Origin: JBBDIM01 sp040880405
Lineage (GTDB): Bacteria; Planctomycetota; Planctomycetia; Pirellulales; Pirellulaceae
DNA: 46,279 nucleotides
Assembly: GCA_040880405.1 (NCBI GenBank)
Contig: JBBDIM010000032.1
Location: forward strand, 1-46,279
Direction of reading: 5' to 3'
Under the pieces are notes generated by a model that ran no database searches, was not told the origin of the DNA, and saw only the letters and a program-made list of their open reading frames with translations. The position numbers were made by a program, and so were the translations under genes. Below are positions 32,193-41,310 of this stretch, piece after piece (within the stretch, counting starts at the first letter, position 1; every line of letters starts with the position of its first letter).

Positions 32193-35100
32193 ATGCCGGG
32201 ATTGTCCCCCTCATTATCGCGAGAACTTGGGCTTACAAAAAAGTGTGGCCGTCAAGTTATCCGTAGTATCGAAGAATTGGCTGGGTTTCCTAACGCGCAT
32301 GCGCTAAGGAGGATTTGGGAACAGATCGGGCTCTCCGCGATTTTGTTTGTTGACAACAAGGCGACAGCATTTTTCAAAGAAGTAAAACAATTCCGCGACA
32401 CAGACGTTCGAAGATACCATCGATTCGTTTGGAATCAAGGTATCGCGACCCTGCTCGTCATCACCACGCCGACCGAAGTCTACGTCTTTTCGTCACAAGT
32501 CTCTCCAGTTCGCGAGGATGACAACCTGTTCGAAGATCATCGCTTAGTCGAGCATCTAAGTCGGCTAACTAACCTTCTTGAGGTCGAACGCCTCGTTTAT
32601 CGCATCGAAGCTGGTAGCATCTACGAACAAAACCCGAAGAGCTTTGACCGAGATCAGGCGATCGACCAGCACCTGCTTCGAAACCTTAATGCAGCGGCGA
32701 TTCAACTGTATGAGGTAAATCGAACTCTCTCCCTGGATCGTATCCACAACCTACTTGGACGAACAATCTTTATTTGCTATCTCGTTGACCGAGAGATCAT
32801 TGGAGCGGACTTTTTTGAAGGAGCGGGCGCGTCTGGTGTTTCCGGATTGCTTCAGTTGCTTGAGCAACTGCCAACGCAAGATAGAATCAATTCACTCTAC
32901 CGCCTGTTTGATCTGCTCCAGGAAACCTTTAACGGCAGTCTATTTGATCATGACCTAGAGAACGAAAAGAACGAGATAACTGATGAACATGTGCAAATCC
33001 TCACTCGCTTCCTCAAAGGGGATGAACTTCAGACTGGCCAAATGACGCTGGGATTCTGGGCCTATGACTTCAACTTCATCCCAATCGAGACCATCAGCGC
33101 TATTTATGAAGAGTTTTTGGGCATCGAAGTACAGGTTACCACTTCTGCCTCGACAACCCTCCAAAGAAATTCCGGTGCTTATTACACCCCCAAGCACTTG
33201 GCCGAGCTTGTTATCGACACCGCGCTTTCCCGCAACGATACCCTACTCCAAAAGAAGTTCCTGGATCCCGCGTGCGGATCTGGCATTTTCCTCGTGTCAC
33301 TCTTCAACCGAATGGCGGAGGAATGGCGAGTTCAAAATCCGAACCGTAAAAGCAATACTCGGTGGCGAGCACTTGTAACTCTACTCACAACCCGGCTCTT
33401 CGGAATTGACAAGAATGAAACAGCGTGTCGCATCACGTGCTTCAGTCTATACCTTGCTCTGCTCGATCAATTCACTCCACGCGATATTCGAGAACTAGCC
33501 CAGCAAGGAAAACTCTTGCCACCTCTCCTCTTAAAGCAGAACGAAATCCCAACGAGGGAACATGTCAGGACAATTCTCTGCCGCAACTTCTTCGAGAACG
33601 ACTTGCCCGACGGACTAAATGACTTCGACATAATTGTTGGAAATCCGCCATGGACGGGACGCAATCAATCTCCTGATCCCAAAGCCAATGCGTGGTATAA
33701 AACAAATGTTGAGCAGCCACTCCCAAGCAGCCAGATCGCTCATGCCTTTATGTGGAAGTGCCCGCACCATATACGAGAAGGGGGGGATGTGTGTTTGGTT
33801 CTGCCGTCGAAAACGCTACTAAATCGTACGGATGCATTCCAACACAAATGGTTCAGTCATCATTACGCTGAAGACGTGCTCCAACTAGCTGACCTATGCT
33901 TCATTTTATTTGAAAATGCATATTGCCCCGCAGTTATAATAAGGTATGGCGTTCATAAAGAGCGGGCTCAAAATTATTACTTCCCCTACACCAGCCCTCA
34001 GTATAGCAGAAATGACCCTCGCCGAGGTGTTGTTGTCATACACCCTGAAGACGTAAGGACAGTCTCATCAACTAATATCCGCTCCTTCGCTGCACGGAAC
34101 AAAGCTCCAATCTTCTGGAAAGTGAACTTGCGTGGCACGCCCCGCGACGCCCGATTCCTGCATCGTCTACTGGACTACCCATCGCTTGACGAACTGGTAG
34201 GCCAACCCAATTCGACCAAACGATGGAAGAGCGGCCAAGGGTTTCAGCCAGACGCGCAAGGAAAGACGCTTTTACCCACGAACCGGTACAAGCCACAATA
34301 CCCGTGGTGGGACGACAACCATCCATTTGTGAAGGCAACACAAAAGATCAATTTTGTATTGACTGAAGATGAATGCCAACCCATAGGCCGACCATATGAA
34401 CAGTACTACTTTGTACGTGACAAGCGAATATATCAAGCCCCGCTGATCATTGTAACACAGGGATTTACAAAAATAGCATTTTCCGACTTTGACGTACTCT
34501 TTCAAGATTCACTTCAAGCAATATCCGGCGAGCCCAACGATCGGAATAACTTGATATTTCTCTGTGCTTACCTTCGTTCGCGATTGGCGAAGTATTTTTT
34601 ATTCCATACATCAGCCAATTGGGGCATTGAACGAGACAAAGTCCACAAGTACGAACTTTTTCGGCTTCCTTTTTTTCTTCCAGGCCACGAGGAAAGTGTG
34701 CCTCAGGCGGAGAACCTCGTAAAGGAAATTACAGCGGTTTTTGACCATGCGATAAATAAAATTAAAGGCAATAACTTGCTAGACCGAGAGCTTGTCATCA
34801 AGCGTGCCGACAAAGAAATTGAACCATTGATATTCGCCTATTTTGACTGCGATGACTACGAGCAGACCTTGGTCTGTGACACATGTGAAATAACTGAGCC
34901 AAGTGCAACGCCAAGTTCAGCGCAGTCAAATATCCCCACATTACAGCAAGCAACAAGAGTCCAACGCGAATCATATTCAACCATGTTGACTCACATTTTA
35001 AATGAGTGGGGTAGCCGGAGTCCGATCCAGATATATTGCCAAACAATTGCATCACCTGCTGCCGGCCTAGGTATAGTTAAACTTGAAAAGCAACGCCGGC

Positions 35101-35360
35101 ATTCGATCGCTAATGGCGTTCGACCATTAGACATTGCTTCTGATGCCCTTTTCTCTGAGCAGTTGGTTCGCCTTCAGAAACAATTGCGAAAAAGTAACGG
35201 GATGAAAACGTATATGCGAGGGATGGTGGTCTTCGAGGAGGAACATGCGTTCATTATCAAACCTTTGTCCCGGCGATTTTGGAGCAGAACGGCGGCTTTA
35301 AACGATGCCGATTTACTTGCCTCAGCGATATTGAATCAGCAACCGGACAAAAAGACATGA
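32193..35360 (+). CDS. Eco57I-type N6-adenine DNA methyltransferase of a candidate R-M system
   Basis: A 1055-residue protein. Residues about 1-170 form a domain common at the N-terminus of this MTase type (F-V-W-N-Q-G-I-A-T-L-L-V-I then T-P-T-E-V-Y-V-F), of uncertain activity. The methyltransferase core begins G-A-Y-Y-T-P-K-H-L-A. It has motif I D-P-A-C-G-S-G-I-F-L for S-adenosylmethionine and motif IV N-P-P-W for adenine N6 methylation. Residues about 640-870 look like a TaqI-type target-recognition domain. The base composition is visibly AT-richer than the flanking operons, suggesting acquisition. No clear ribosome binding site is seen before ATG 32193, so the start is provisional. The stop overlaps the next gene's ATG. 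Confidence 0.88.
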   Translation: MPGLSPSLSRELGLTKKCGRQVIRSIEELAGFPNAHALRRIWEQIGLSAILFVDNKATAFFKEVKQFRDTDVRRYHRFVWNQGIATLLVITTPTEVYVFSSQVSPVREDDNLFEDHRLVEHLSRLTNLLEVERLVYRIEAGSIYEQNPKSFDRDQAIDQHLLRNLNAAAIQLYEVNRTLSLDRIHNLLGRTIFICYLVDREIIGADFFEGAGASGVSGLLQLLEQLPTQDRINSLYRLFDLLQETFNGSLFDHDLENEKNEITDEHVQILTRFLKGDELQTGQMTLGFWAYDFNFIPIETISAIYEEFLGIEVQVTTSASTTLQRNSGAYYTPKHLAELVIDTALSRNDTLLQKKFLDPACGSGIFLVSLFNRMAEEWRVQNPNRKSNTRWRALVTLLTTRLFGIDKNETACRITCFSLYLALLDQFTPRDIRELAQQGKLLPPLLLKQNEIPTREHVRTILCRNFFENDLPDGLNDFDIIVGNPPWTGRNQSPDPKANAWYKTNVEQPLPSSQIAHAFMWKCPHHIREGGDVCLVLPSKTLLNRTDAFQHKWFSHHYAEDVLQLADLCFILFENAYCPAVIIRYGVHKERAQNYYFPYTSPQYSRNDPRRGVVVIHPEDVRTVSSTNIRSFAARNKAPIFWKVNLRGTPRDARFLHRLLDYPSLDELVGQPNSTKRWKSGQGFQPDAQGKTLLPTNRYKPQYPWWDDNHPFVKATQKINFVLTEDECQPIGRPYEQYYFVRDKRIYQAPLIIVTQGFTKIAFSDFDVLFQDSLQAISGEPNDRNNLIFLCAYLRSRLAKYFLFHTSANWGIERDKVHKYELFRLPFFLPGHEESVPQAENLVKEITAVFDHAINKIKGNNLLDRELVIKRADKEIEPLIFAYFDCDDYEQTLVCDTCEITEPSATPSSAQSNIPTLQQATRVQRESYSTMLTHILNEWGSRSPIQIYCQTIASPAAGLGIVKLEKQRRHSIANGVRPLDIASDALFSEQLVRLQKQLRKSNGMKTYMRGMVVFEEEHAFIIKPLSRRFWSRTAALNDADLLASAILNQQPDKKT

Positions 35361-36019
35361 AGATAATTGGAGATTCTTCGCAGTTCGCGCCACTCTTCCC
35401 AGATGACTTCCTTAAGGAAATCCTGGAACGTGTTTTTATGGCCTGGGACAATATTCCTAAGCCCATAGATGAGACAAAAGAGACCCGAATTACGAAACTC
35501 TTGAGAAAGCATTACGCTTACGATAAAGTTATCAAGAAGCTACCATTCCGAGTTGCTCGAGAATTTACAATTGACTCTGAGTTTGGTGAAGAGCTGGGCC
35601 GAATCGATCTATGTCTATTGCATGGCGATAATGAAGACGTTTACTTTGCGTTTGAATGTAAGAGATTAAACGTTTTATTTCCAAACGGAGAATTTAAATC
35701 CCTTGCCAGTGAGTATACAGGTGTAGATGGCATTGAGTGCTTTATCTGTGAGAAGTATTCTCGTAGCCATAGACATGCTGGGATGATTGCCTATGTTTTA
35801 GATGGAAATCGAAAGGACGCGCTGAAATCCGTCGCCAATCGATTAGTTAAACAATCTGAGAAGATTTGTTTATCCTCGGGTGGCTTTCATCCTCCAACAC
35901 ACGTGCAGCATGAATGGTTGCGAAAGACGTTACACTCCCTGAGCGGTAGAACGATGTCGATTCACCATCTCTTTTTGTCTAGCAGAGATGAGAATTGCTC
36001 AGGTGATGAACGGGTTTAG
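35357..36019 (+). CDS. Small PD-(D/E)XK nuclease, probable restriction partner
   Basis: A 220-residue protein starting at the ATG in the ATGA overlap with the methyltransferase stop, so its translation is probably coupled. A longer frame (from 35279) runs inside the MTase gene and is not preferred. The nuclease core is G-R-I-D84-L-C-L, then sixteen positions on E100-C-K102 (Y-F-A-F-E-C-K-R-L), a PD-(D/E)XK pattern with hydrophobic strands around both motifs. The rest is helical, with H-R-H-A-G-M-I-A-Y-V in the middle. I know no named family with this arrangement. Position and motif together argue for the restriction subunit of an R-M pair; activity is inferred. AT-rich like its partner. Confidence 0.75.
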   Translation: MKIIGDSSQFAPLFPDDFLKEILERVFMAWDNIPKPIDETKETRITKLLRKHYAYDKVIKKLPFRVAREFTIDSEFGEELGRIDLCLLHGDNEDVYFAFECKRLNVLFPNGEFKSLASEYTGVDGIECFICEKYSRSHRHAGMIAYVLDGNRKDALKSVANRLVKQSEKICLSSGGFHPPTHVQHEWLRKTLHSLSGRTMSIHHLFLSSRDENCSGDERV

Positions 36020-36153
36020 CCTCTATAAGGACGACCGCTATTGAATTTCACAACGTCTTGAAATATCGAATCCTCTATTTCCTCCGGGGTCTTCCAGACT
36101 GCCAATTTTCAGATCAACCCCACCGTTCTATTCGCCCACCGCCGCCCCCACAC

Positions 36154-36194
36154 AAAAAAAGCCCAGTCGAAAACCAAACGGTTTTCGGCTGGGC
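36154..36194 (-). terminator. Intrinsic terminator of the GH57 gene
   Basis: GCCCAGTCGAAAACC (36161-36175) pairs with GGTTTTCGGCTGGGC (36180-36194) around a 4-nt loop, 15 bp with one G-T pair. On the minus strand it is followed by seven Ts (36160 to 36154). It lies 29 nt beyond the GH57 stop. Confidence 0.92.
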
Positions 36195-36222
36195 AAAGTT
36201 GACGTTTTCACTAACAGCAGTC

Positions 36223-38409
36223 TTACCGCGCCCCAACCATTTCCTTCTTCACCATCCGGCTTTCCGCCAAAGTGGTGTCGATTTCTAGTTGCATGGTGAC
36301 GCTCCATTTGCCTTCGGCGTCTCCTTGGATCAGCCAGTGAGGTTGGAGGACTACGCTTTGGTGGACCAGTTCAAAGCCTCCTTCGCTTTGGCTGACCGTT
36401 TCGATTGGGTAGGTCCAGACGTTGGTCGGTCGGTCGGCGGTCCAGCGGACGTCGATGCCTAGCCATTGGTCGGTGAGGCCGAGCTCGGTCGCCTTTTGCA
36501 GGTCGAGCCGGGTGCCGAGGTGGCCTAGCTTGGTGGCGTTTCCGTTGCCGCCTGCTGGGCCTTGGTGGAAGTAGCGGTCGTCGGCTCCGGAGGGCAAACC
36601 GGCCAGGTTCAGCTCGGTGCTGAAGTGGAGCGGTTTGTCTTGTGGGAGGCCTTCAATTAAGTAGGCGATTTCCAGGACGCCGCTGCCGGCGGTCATGGTC
36701 ACTCCCTTGGTGATCTTCAGCGGGATGCCCCAGGCGTTGCCTTGGCGGGACATTTGGACCTGGATCCGGTCTGGGTTGCGGCGGATTTTGGTCTCATAGG
36801 CTCCCCGAACAAAGTCGCCCCGTTCCTGGGCCTCGTTCATGAAGACCTGTTCCAGGGTGGCGTCGTTGTCGTAGAAGTGATCGACCAGGGCTTTCCGCGG
36901 GTAGGTGTCGTATTGCAGACGCTGGTCGAGACCCTCTTGCTTGAAGACGACCCGGTCGTGGATGCTGGCGACTTCGCCCCCGGCACTGCTGGGCCCGGCC
37001 AACACCTTGCGGTGATACGCCTCAGGACGCCGAGACAGCGTGGCCAACAGGTTGTGGCAGATCGAGCGAACGTCCAGCTCGTACAGCATCCCGCCATCGG
37101 CCGGGGCCAGCAAAGCGACCAGCTTGTCGTCCGCGAGGCGGACTTCCTGCCGGGCATCGAGGTTGAAGTCGGCGACCTCCGCCTCGATAAACGGCGTGGG
37201 GCGGTGCTCCGCTTCTTCGAGCAGGTTATCGGCGGCGATCAGGTGGTTGTACACGGCGTTGCGGAGGTGAGGCAGGTAGACGCCACCAAAGGCCCCGTGC
37301 CAGTAGCTGCAATTGCATTGCCCACGGTACAGCTCGCGCTCGGCCCGCTCTAGCAGTTGGCTATCGACCCCTTGCTTCCGAGCCGCTTCCAGGCGATTGC
37401 TGATCGTCATCATCCGCGAGTACATCTCGTCGGTTTCAGGGTAGCGAACTTTAAAATTCCGCCAGAACCCGCCGCGGATGTACCGCTTGATGCGGGCCCA
37501 GTTGTCGTCGTGCTCTAGCTCGTGGGTCAGGTCTTCGTAGTCGTTTTGCAGCTCGACCGGCATCACCCACTCCGTCATCTCGCGGTAGCTGCCCTCTGGG
37601 ATGTAAACCTTGCCCAGCGGCGCGACGTTGTCGATCGTCTCGGCCAACGTGGTGGTGTGGAGCCAATCCTTGTTGGCGGTCAGCAGCTCAAAGAACTGGG
37701 CCAACCAGCCGTTATCATAGACATGCTTTTTGGTGTCGGGCCAGGTGCCGAACTTCTCGCCGTCATCACCGAAGACGACAACGCTATTGGGGTTATGTTC
37801 GGCGACTCCACGCAGGTAGTCGATCGTTTCGTGCGGGGCGGCGAACGGGATGGTGTAGCGGAGGCGTTCGCTGCCGGGGAACACGGCCAGCAGTTTGCCC
37901 TGGTCCTCGGTCAGGTAGTAGCCGTACAGCGACTCCTGATCCATCCCCCCGTTTTTGAAGTGGAAGTCGTCCAGAATGGTGTAGCGGATCCCGGCGTCGG
38001 CGATGTCGGCGGTCAGCGGCTGTTCCCAGACGCGTTCCGGCATCCACATGCCTTGGACATCGCAGCCAAACCGCTTGTTGAGCCACTGGGTGTAGGTAGA
38101 GATCTGCCCGACGCGGTCGCGCGAGGGGATCATCGGCATGATCGCTTCGTAGAAGACGCCGCCGATGATCTCGATTCGTCCGGTGGCGACGTGGGCCGCC
38201 AAGCGGTCGAGGTATTCGGGGTGGTGTACTTCCAGCCATTCCATCAGCGGACCGCTGGTGTGCAGGCCGATTTTGACATCGGGGTAGCAATCGAAGACGT
38301 CGAGAAACGGGAGATAGCTGTCTTGGTAGGCTTGCTCGAATACGCCGTCGAAGTTGCCGATCGGTTGGTGATTGTGCAAAACCAGGCACAAGCGAAGGGA
38401 GTTGCTCAT
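36223..38409 (-). CDS. Glycoside hydrolase family 57 (alpha-amylase/4-alpha-glucanotransferase type)
   Basis: A 728-residue cytoplasmic enzyme. The start at 38409 gives M-S-N-S-L-R-L-C-L-V-L, the normal GH57 opening; a longer frame reaches 38496. Motifs are H12-N-H-Q-P16, the nucleophile E88 in G-G-V-F-Y-E, M-W-M-P-E-R-V-W-E at 121-129 and the acid region G-D215-D-G-E-K-F-G. The C-terminal half (about 400-728) is the beta-sandwich of alpha-amylase/4-alpha-glucanotransferases. It probably cuts or transfers alpha-1,4-glucan chains in glycogen turnover, which fits the glgA gene in the same minus-strand cluster. Amylase versus transferase cannot be decided. Confidence 0.93.
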   Translation of the reverse strand: MSNSLRLCLVLHNHQPIGNFDGVFEQAYQDSYLPFLDVFDCYPDVKIGLHTSGPLMEWLEVHHPEYLDRLAAHVATGRIEIIGGVFYEAIMPMIPSRDRVGQISTYTQWLNKRFGCDVQGMWMPERVWEQPLTADIADAGIRYTILDDFHFKNGGMDQESLYGYYLTEDQGKLLAVFPGSERLRYTIPFAAPHETIDYLRGVAEHNPNSVVVFGDDGEKFGTWPDTKKHVYDNGWLAQFFELLTANKDWLHTTTLAETIDNVAPLGKVYIPEGSYREMTEWVMPVELQNDYEDLTHELEHDDNWARIKRYIRGGFWRNFKVRYPETDEMYSRMMTISNRLEAARKQGVDSQLLERAERELYRGQCNCSYWHGAFGGVYLPHLRNAVYNHLIAADNLLEEAEHRPTPFIEAEVADFNLDARQEVRLADDKLVALLAPADGGMLYELDVRSICHNLLATLSRRPEAYHRKVLAGPSSAGGEVASIHDRVVFKQEGLDQRLQYDTYPRKALVDHFYDNDATLEQVFMNEAQERGDFVRGAYETKIRRNPDRIQVQMSRQGNAWGIPLKITKGVTMTAGSGVLEIAYLIEGLPQDKPLHFSTELNLAGLPSGADDRYFHQGPAGGNGNATKLGHLGTRLDLQKATELGLTDQWLGIDVRWTADRPTNVWTYPIETVSQSEGGFELVHQSVVLQPHWLIQGDAEGKWSVTMQLEIDTTLAESRMVKKEMVGAR

Positions 38410-38640
38410 GGTCGTCTCGGGGGGAGTTCGGGTTATCGTGGGGGGTGACTTGCGCTGTCTCGCAATCGCTCCGGCGGACCACTGCACGTCGACCAAATTG
38501 AGCGATGGCAGTCTCTACGCAACCGGCAAACTGCGGGACACAGGTAGAATCGGCAAATCCACCGCCACTTAGCTAGACAATTCCGATAGGTTAAATGACT
38601 ATCGCTCGGCGAACTGTTCAGGTGACGAGATCCGTGCCGG

Positions 38641-39648
38641 TTATTCGGCTTGGGTAATCGCTTGGGCGGCACGCTCCGGCGCGATTGGGTTCACAAACAT
38701 GCCGGTGCCCCACTCGAAACCCGCGCGAACCGTTACACGCGGCAGAATCTCTAGATGCCAGTGATAGTGCTCTGGAGCGATTGTGTCAAACGGAGAGGTG
38801 TGAATCAGAAAGTTATATGGTGCAAATTTTGACGCTTTTTCGATTTGAGCCAAAAGCCGCTTTGTAACGATCGCAAGCTTTTCCAATAAGGGGGACTTTG
38901 CCTCCCGGAAATCGGCCTGGGCCGCGCGAGGGAGAATCCACGTCTCCAGCGGCAACCGTGAAGCGAAGGGGCAAAACGCGACCAGATCGTCGTCCGCGTA
39001 AACTACCCGAACCCCCAGCTCCAATTCGCGGCGGATCAGCTCCTCCCAGAAGCTGTGCCCCTGCCGCCGATAGTAATTGCGGCTGGCTGTAAGTTCCGCG
39101 GCAATCCACTGCGGGACTTCTTCCGAGGCCATGATCTGGCTGTGGGTATGCTCAAGCGAGGCCCCCGCCGCCGGGCCGCAGTTTTTGAAGACCTGGGCAT
39201 AGCGATATTGTCCGGTAGCGGCTATCTGCCGGAGGCGCGTTTGGTAGGCCTGGAAGGTCCAGATTAGGTTCTGGTCCGGAATCTGCGAGACCCACGCGAC
39301 ATGCTGGGGCGTCTCGATCACCACATCCTGCAGGCCATGAGCCGGCCGAGCCGCGAAGAACGGATCGTCCGAGGGGCCGTATGGTTCCAGCGGATCGGAA
39401 TTGAGCGAGGGGAAGGCGTTGGGAATGACGCGGACTTGCCAGTCGGCGGAATCGGCGACGCGGCCCTCGACGTGCGGCAGGACCAAAACCTCGTGCGGGG
39501 TGGTCGCTTCCTGACCTGGGCAGAAAGGACACGTGAGGGAGGTGTCGACTTGGGCCGGGGCGGCCGACCATTGCTGCGGCCGAGCCTCTCGGCCGGGGGC
39601 GATGACCACTTCGTAGCCCAAGAGCGGGTCTCGCCGGATCTCACTCAC
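38641..39648 (-). CDS. galT: Galactose-1-phosphate uridylyltransferase family protein
   Basis: A GalT-family nucleotidyltransferase of the HIT superfamily. The GTG at 39648 gives V-S-E-I-R-R-D-P-L-L-G (about 335 residues). The longer frame to 39756 runs through a dispersed repeat and is rejected. Seen are the zinc ligands C-P-F-C and the catalytic region E-H-T-H-S-Q-I-M-A. The latter has H-T-H in place of the H-P-H of classical GalT, as in some ADP-glucose-phosphorylase-like members. The second H-x-H block is E-H-Y-H-W-H-L-E. It may interconvert UDP- or ADP-sugars and sugar phosphates. It lies in the minus-strand glucan cluster between glgA and GH57. Symbol is tentative because the donor nucleotide is unknown. 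Confidence 0.85.
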   Translation of the reverse strand: MSEIRRDPLLGYEVVIAPGREARPQQWSAAPAQVDTSLTCPFCPGQEATTPHEVLVLPHVEGRVADSADWQVRVIPNAFPSLNSDPLEPYGPSDDPFFAARPAHGLQDVVIETPQHVAWVSQIPDQNLIWTFQAYQTRLRQIAATGQYRYAQVFKNCGPAAGASLEHTHSQIMASEEVPQWIAAELTASRNYYRRQGHSFWEELIRRELELGVRVVYADDDLVAFCPFASRLPLETWILPRAAQADFREAKSPLLEKLAIVTKRLLAQIEKASKFAPYNFLIHTSPFDTIAPEHYHWHLEILPRVTVRAGFEWGTGMFVNPIAPERAAQAITQAE

Positions 39649-39688
39649 GCTGCGAATCCATTGTTTTGGTGAGGTGCGAAAACGGTGT

Positions 39689-39791
39689 CGTAGCCACGCT
39701 GGCGCACAGCGTGGGGGAAGTGCTAACCCGCATCGCTGGCAAGGCGAACCGAACACGCGGGGCCCCCACGTTCTTTGCGAACGTGGCTACG
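39689..39791. repeat. Dispersed palindromic element, CGTAGCCACGCT family, copy 1
   Basis: The left arm CGTAGCCACGCT...AGCGTGGGGG (39689-39716) contains its own small hairpin. The right arm CCCCCACGTTC...GAACGTGGCTACG (39763-39791) does too. The outer ends are reverse complements (CGTAGCCACG/CGTGGCTACG). The 103-nt unit is found again, inverted, at 46136-46238, including its interior (AAGTGCTAACCCGC against GCGGGCTAGCACTT). It lies between glgA and galT. Confidence 0.75.
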
Positions 39792-39825
39792 GGAAGGTAC
39801 TCCCGCGTTCTCCGCGACTCGACGC

Positions 39826-41310
39826 CTACAGCGTTTCCAGTTTGCTTTCGATTGTTTTGCGGTACAGCTCGAGGTACTGCGTGGCGCTGTGGCCCCATGA
39901 CCAATCTTGCCGCATCGCCGTATCGACGATTTGGCCCCACGACTGCTTGTCGGTGCGGTACATTCGCGCGGCGGTCTCGATCGTCTCGGCCAACGCCTCG
40001 ACCGTATACTCGCGGAAGCTGAACCCGTTGGCGGTGCCGTTGGCTTCGGTGGCGGAGTTGGCGGTGGTGATCGTATCGGCCAGGCCGCCCGTCTCGCGGA
40101 CGACCGGGATCGTCCCGTATTTCAGACTGTAAAGCTGATTCAAGCCGCACGGCTCGTACAGGCTGGGCATCAGGAACATGTCCGCACCCGCCTCGACCCG
40201 CCGGGCCTTGCCTTCGCAGAACTCTACCTTCACGCCGATGTTGTCCGGGTAGTCGGCCGCCAACTTTCGCAGCATTGCCTCGTGGTGCGGTTCGCCGGTC
40301 CCCAGGATCACCCACTGGGTATCGCTGCTGCGCGAGAGCTCGGCGATCACCTGGGCTGCTAGGTCAAAACCTTTTTGGTCCGCCATCCGGCCGACCATGC
40401 CGATCAGCGGGGCCTGCGGATTGCAGGGCAAGTTGAACTCGCGTTGGAGGGCCTGTTTGCAGGCCGGTTTGTGTTGTCGCCAGTTGGTCTCGTCGTACTG
40501 GACCTCAAGGTGCTTATCGGTCGCCGGGTTCCATTTGTCGTAGTCGACACCGTTGACGATTCCGGTCAAAACGTCACTCCGCTCGCGGAGAGCACCTTCC
40601 AGGCCGCAGCCCAAAGGCTGTGTCTGGATCTCTTCGGCGTAGCGAGGACTGACCGTCGAGATGGCGTCGGCAAAGACGATGCCCGTTTTGAGGAAGTTCA
40701 GATGGCCGTAAAACTCCATCTGGTGCATGTTGAAGAACTTCCAGTCCAAACCGGTCAGGGCCATGTCCCAGTGCCAGAAGTTGCCCTGGTAGGCCATGTT
40801 GTGGATGGTGAGCAGGCTGGCGATTTTCTCGTAACCCTTGGTGGCCGAGTACTCGATATCCAAGTAGGCCGGGATCAACGAGGTTTGCCAGTCGTGGCAG
40901 TGGATCAAGTCGATATCGAGCTCTAGCAAGCGAATCGCTTCGAGTGTGGCGCGGCAGAAGAAGACGAACCGCTCGCAGTTGTCTTGGTAGTCGATACCCG
41001 ACTCGCGGTACAGTTCCGGCCGGTCGTAGTATTCCTCGTTCTTGACGAGATATACCGGGATGTTGGAATCAGGCAGATGGGTCTTCAATAGCTGCCCTGA
41101 GACCACCTTGCCCCCAACGGGCAGATCAAAGTGGATCGGCAACTCTTCAATCGGCATGCCCGACTTAAAGACCTGGCGAAACGCGGGCATGATGATGGCG
41201 GCCTGATTCCCCTGCTTGGCCAACTCGATGGGCAAGGCGCCACATACGTCCGCCAACCCGCCCGTTTTGGCGAGTGGGTAAACCTCACTGCTGGCAAAGA
41301 GAACGTTCAA
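39826..41310 (-). CDS. glgA: Glycogen synthase
   Basis: A 494-residue ADP-glucose-type glycogen synthase (GT5), which elongates alpha-1,4-glucan chains. It starts with a TTG at 41310 preceded by GGAG; the N-terminus M-N-V-L-F-A-S-S-E-V-Y-P-L-A-K-T-G-G-L is the canonical start with the K15-T-G-G-L substrate motif, so the rare start is well supported. Further motifs are D-L-I-H-C-H-D-W-Q-T, H-N-M-A-Y-Q-G, G-I-V-N-G-V-D and the C-terminal L-M-P-S-L-Y-E-P-C-G-L-N-Q. Full length for the family. It shares strand and context with GH57, GalT-like and AGE genes, a glucan/sugar metabolism cluster. Confidence 0.97.
   Translation of the reverse strand: MNVLFASSEVYPLAKTGGLADVCGALPIELAKQGNQAAIIMPAFRQVFKSGMPIEELPIHFDLPVGGKVVSGQLLKTHLPDSNIPVYLVKNEEYYDRPELYRESGIDYQDNCERFVFFCRATLEAIRLLELDIDLIHCHDWQTSLIPAYLDIEYSATKGYEKIASLLTIHNMAYQGNFWHWDMALTGLDWKFFNMHQMEFYGHLNFLKTGIVFADAISTVSPRYAEEIQTQPLGCGLEGALRERSDVLTGIVNGVDYDKWNPATDKHLEVQYDETNWRQHKPACKQALQREFNLPCNPQAPLIGMVGRMADQKGFDLAAQVIAELSRSSDTQWVILGTGEPHHEAMLRKLAADYPDNIGVKVEFCEGKARRVEAGADMFLMPSLYEPCGLNQLYSLKYGTIPVVRETGGLADTITTANSATEANGTANGFSFREYTVEALAETIETAARMYRTDKQSWGQIVDTAMRQDWSWGHSATQYLELYRKTIESKLETL

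Noticed and set aside
37522..38448. 308-codon plus-strand frame opposite GH57
   Set aside because: Shadow of the GH57 gene, without recognisable motifs or a ribosome binding site.
39649..39756. Upstream extension of the GalT-like gene
   Set aside because: The extra codons read through the dispersed repeat at 39689-39791 and do not resemble a GalT N-terminus.
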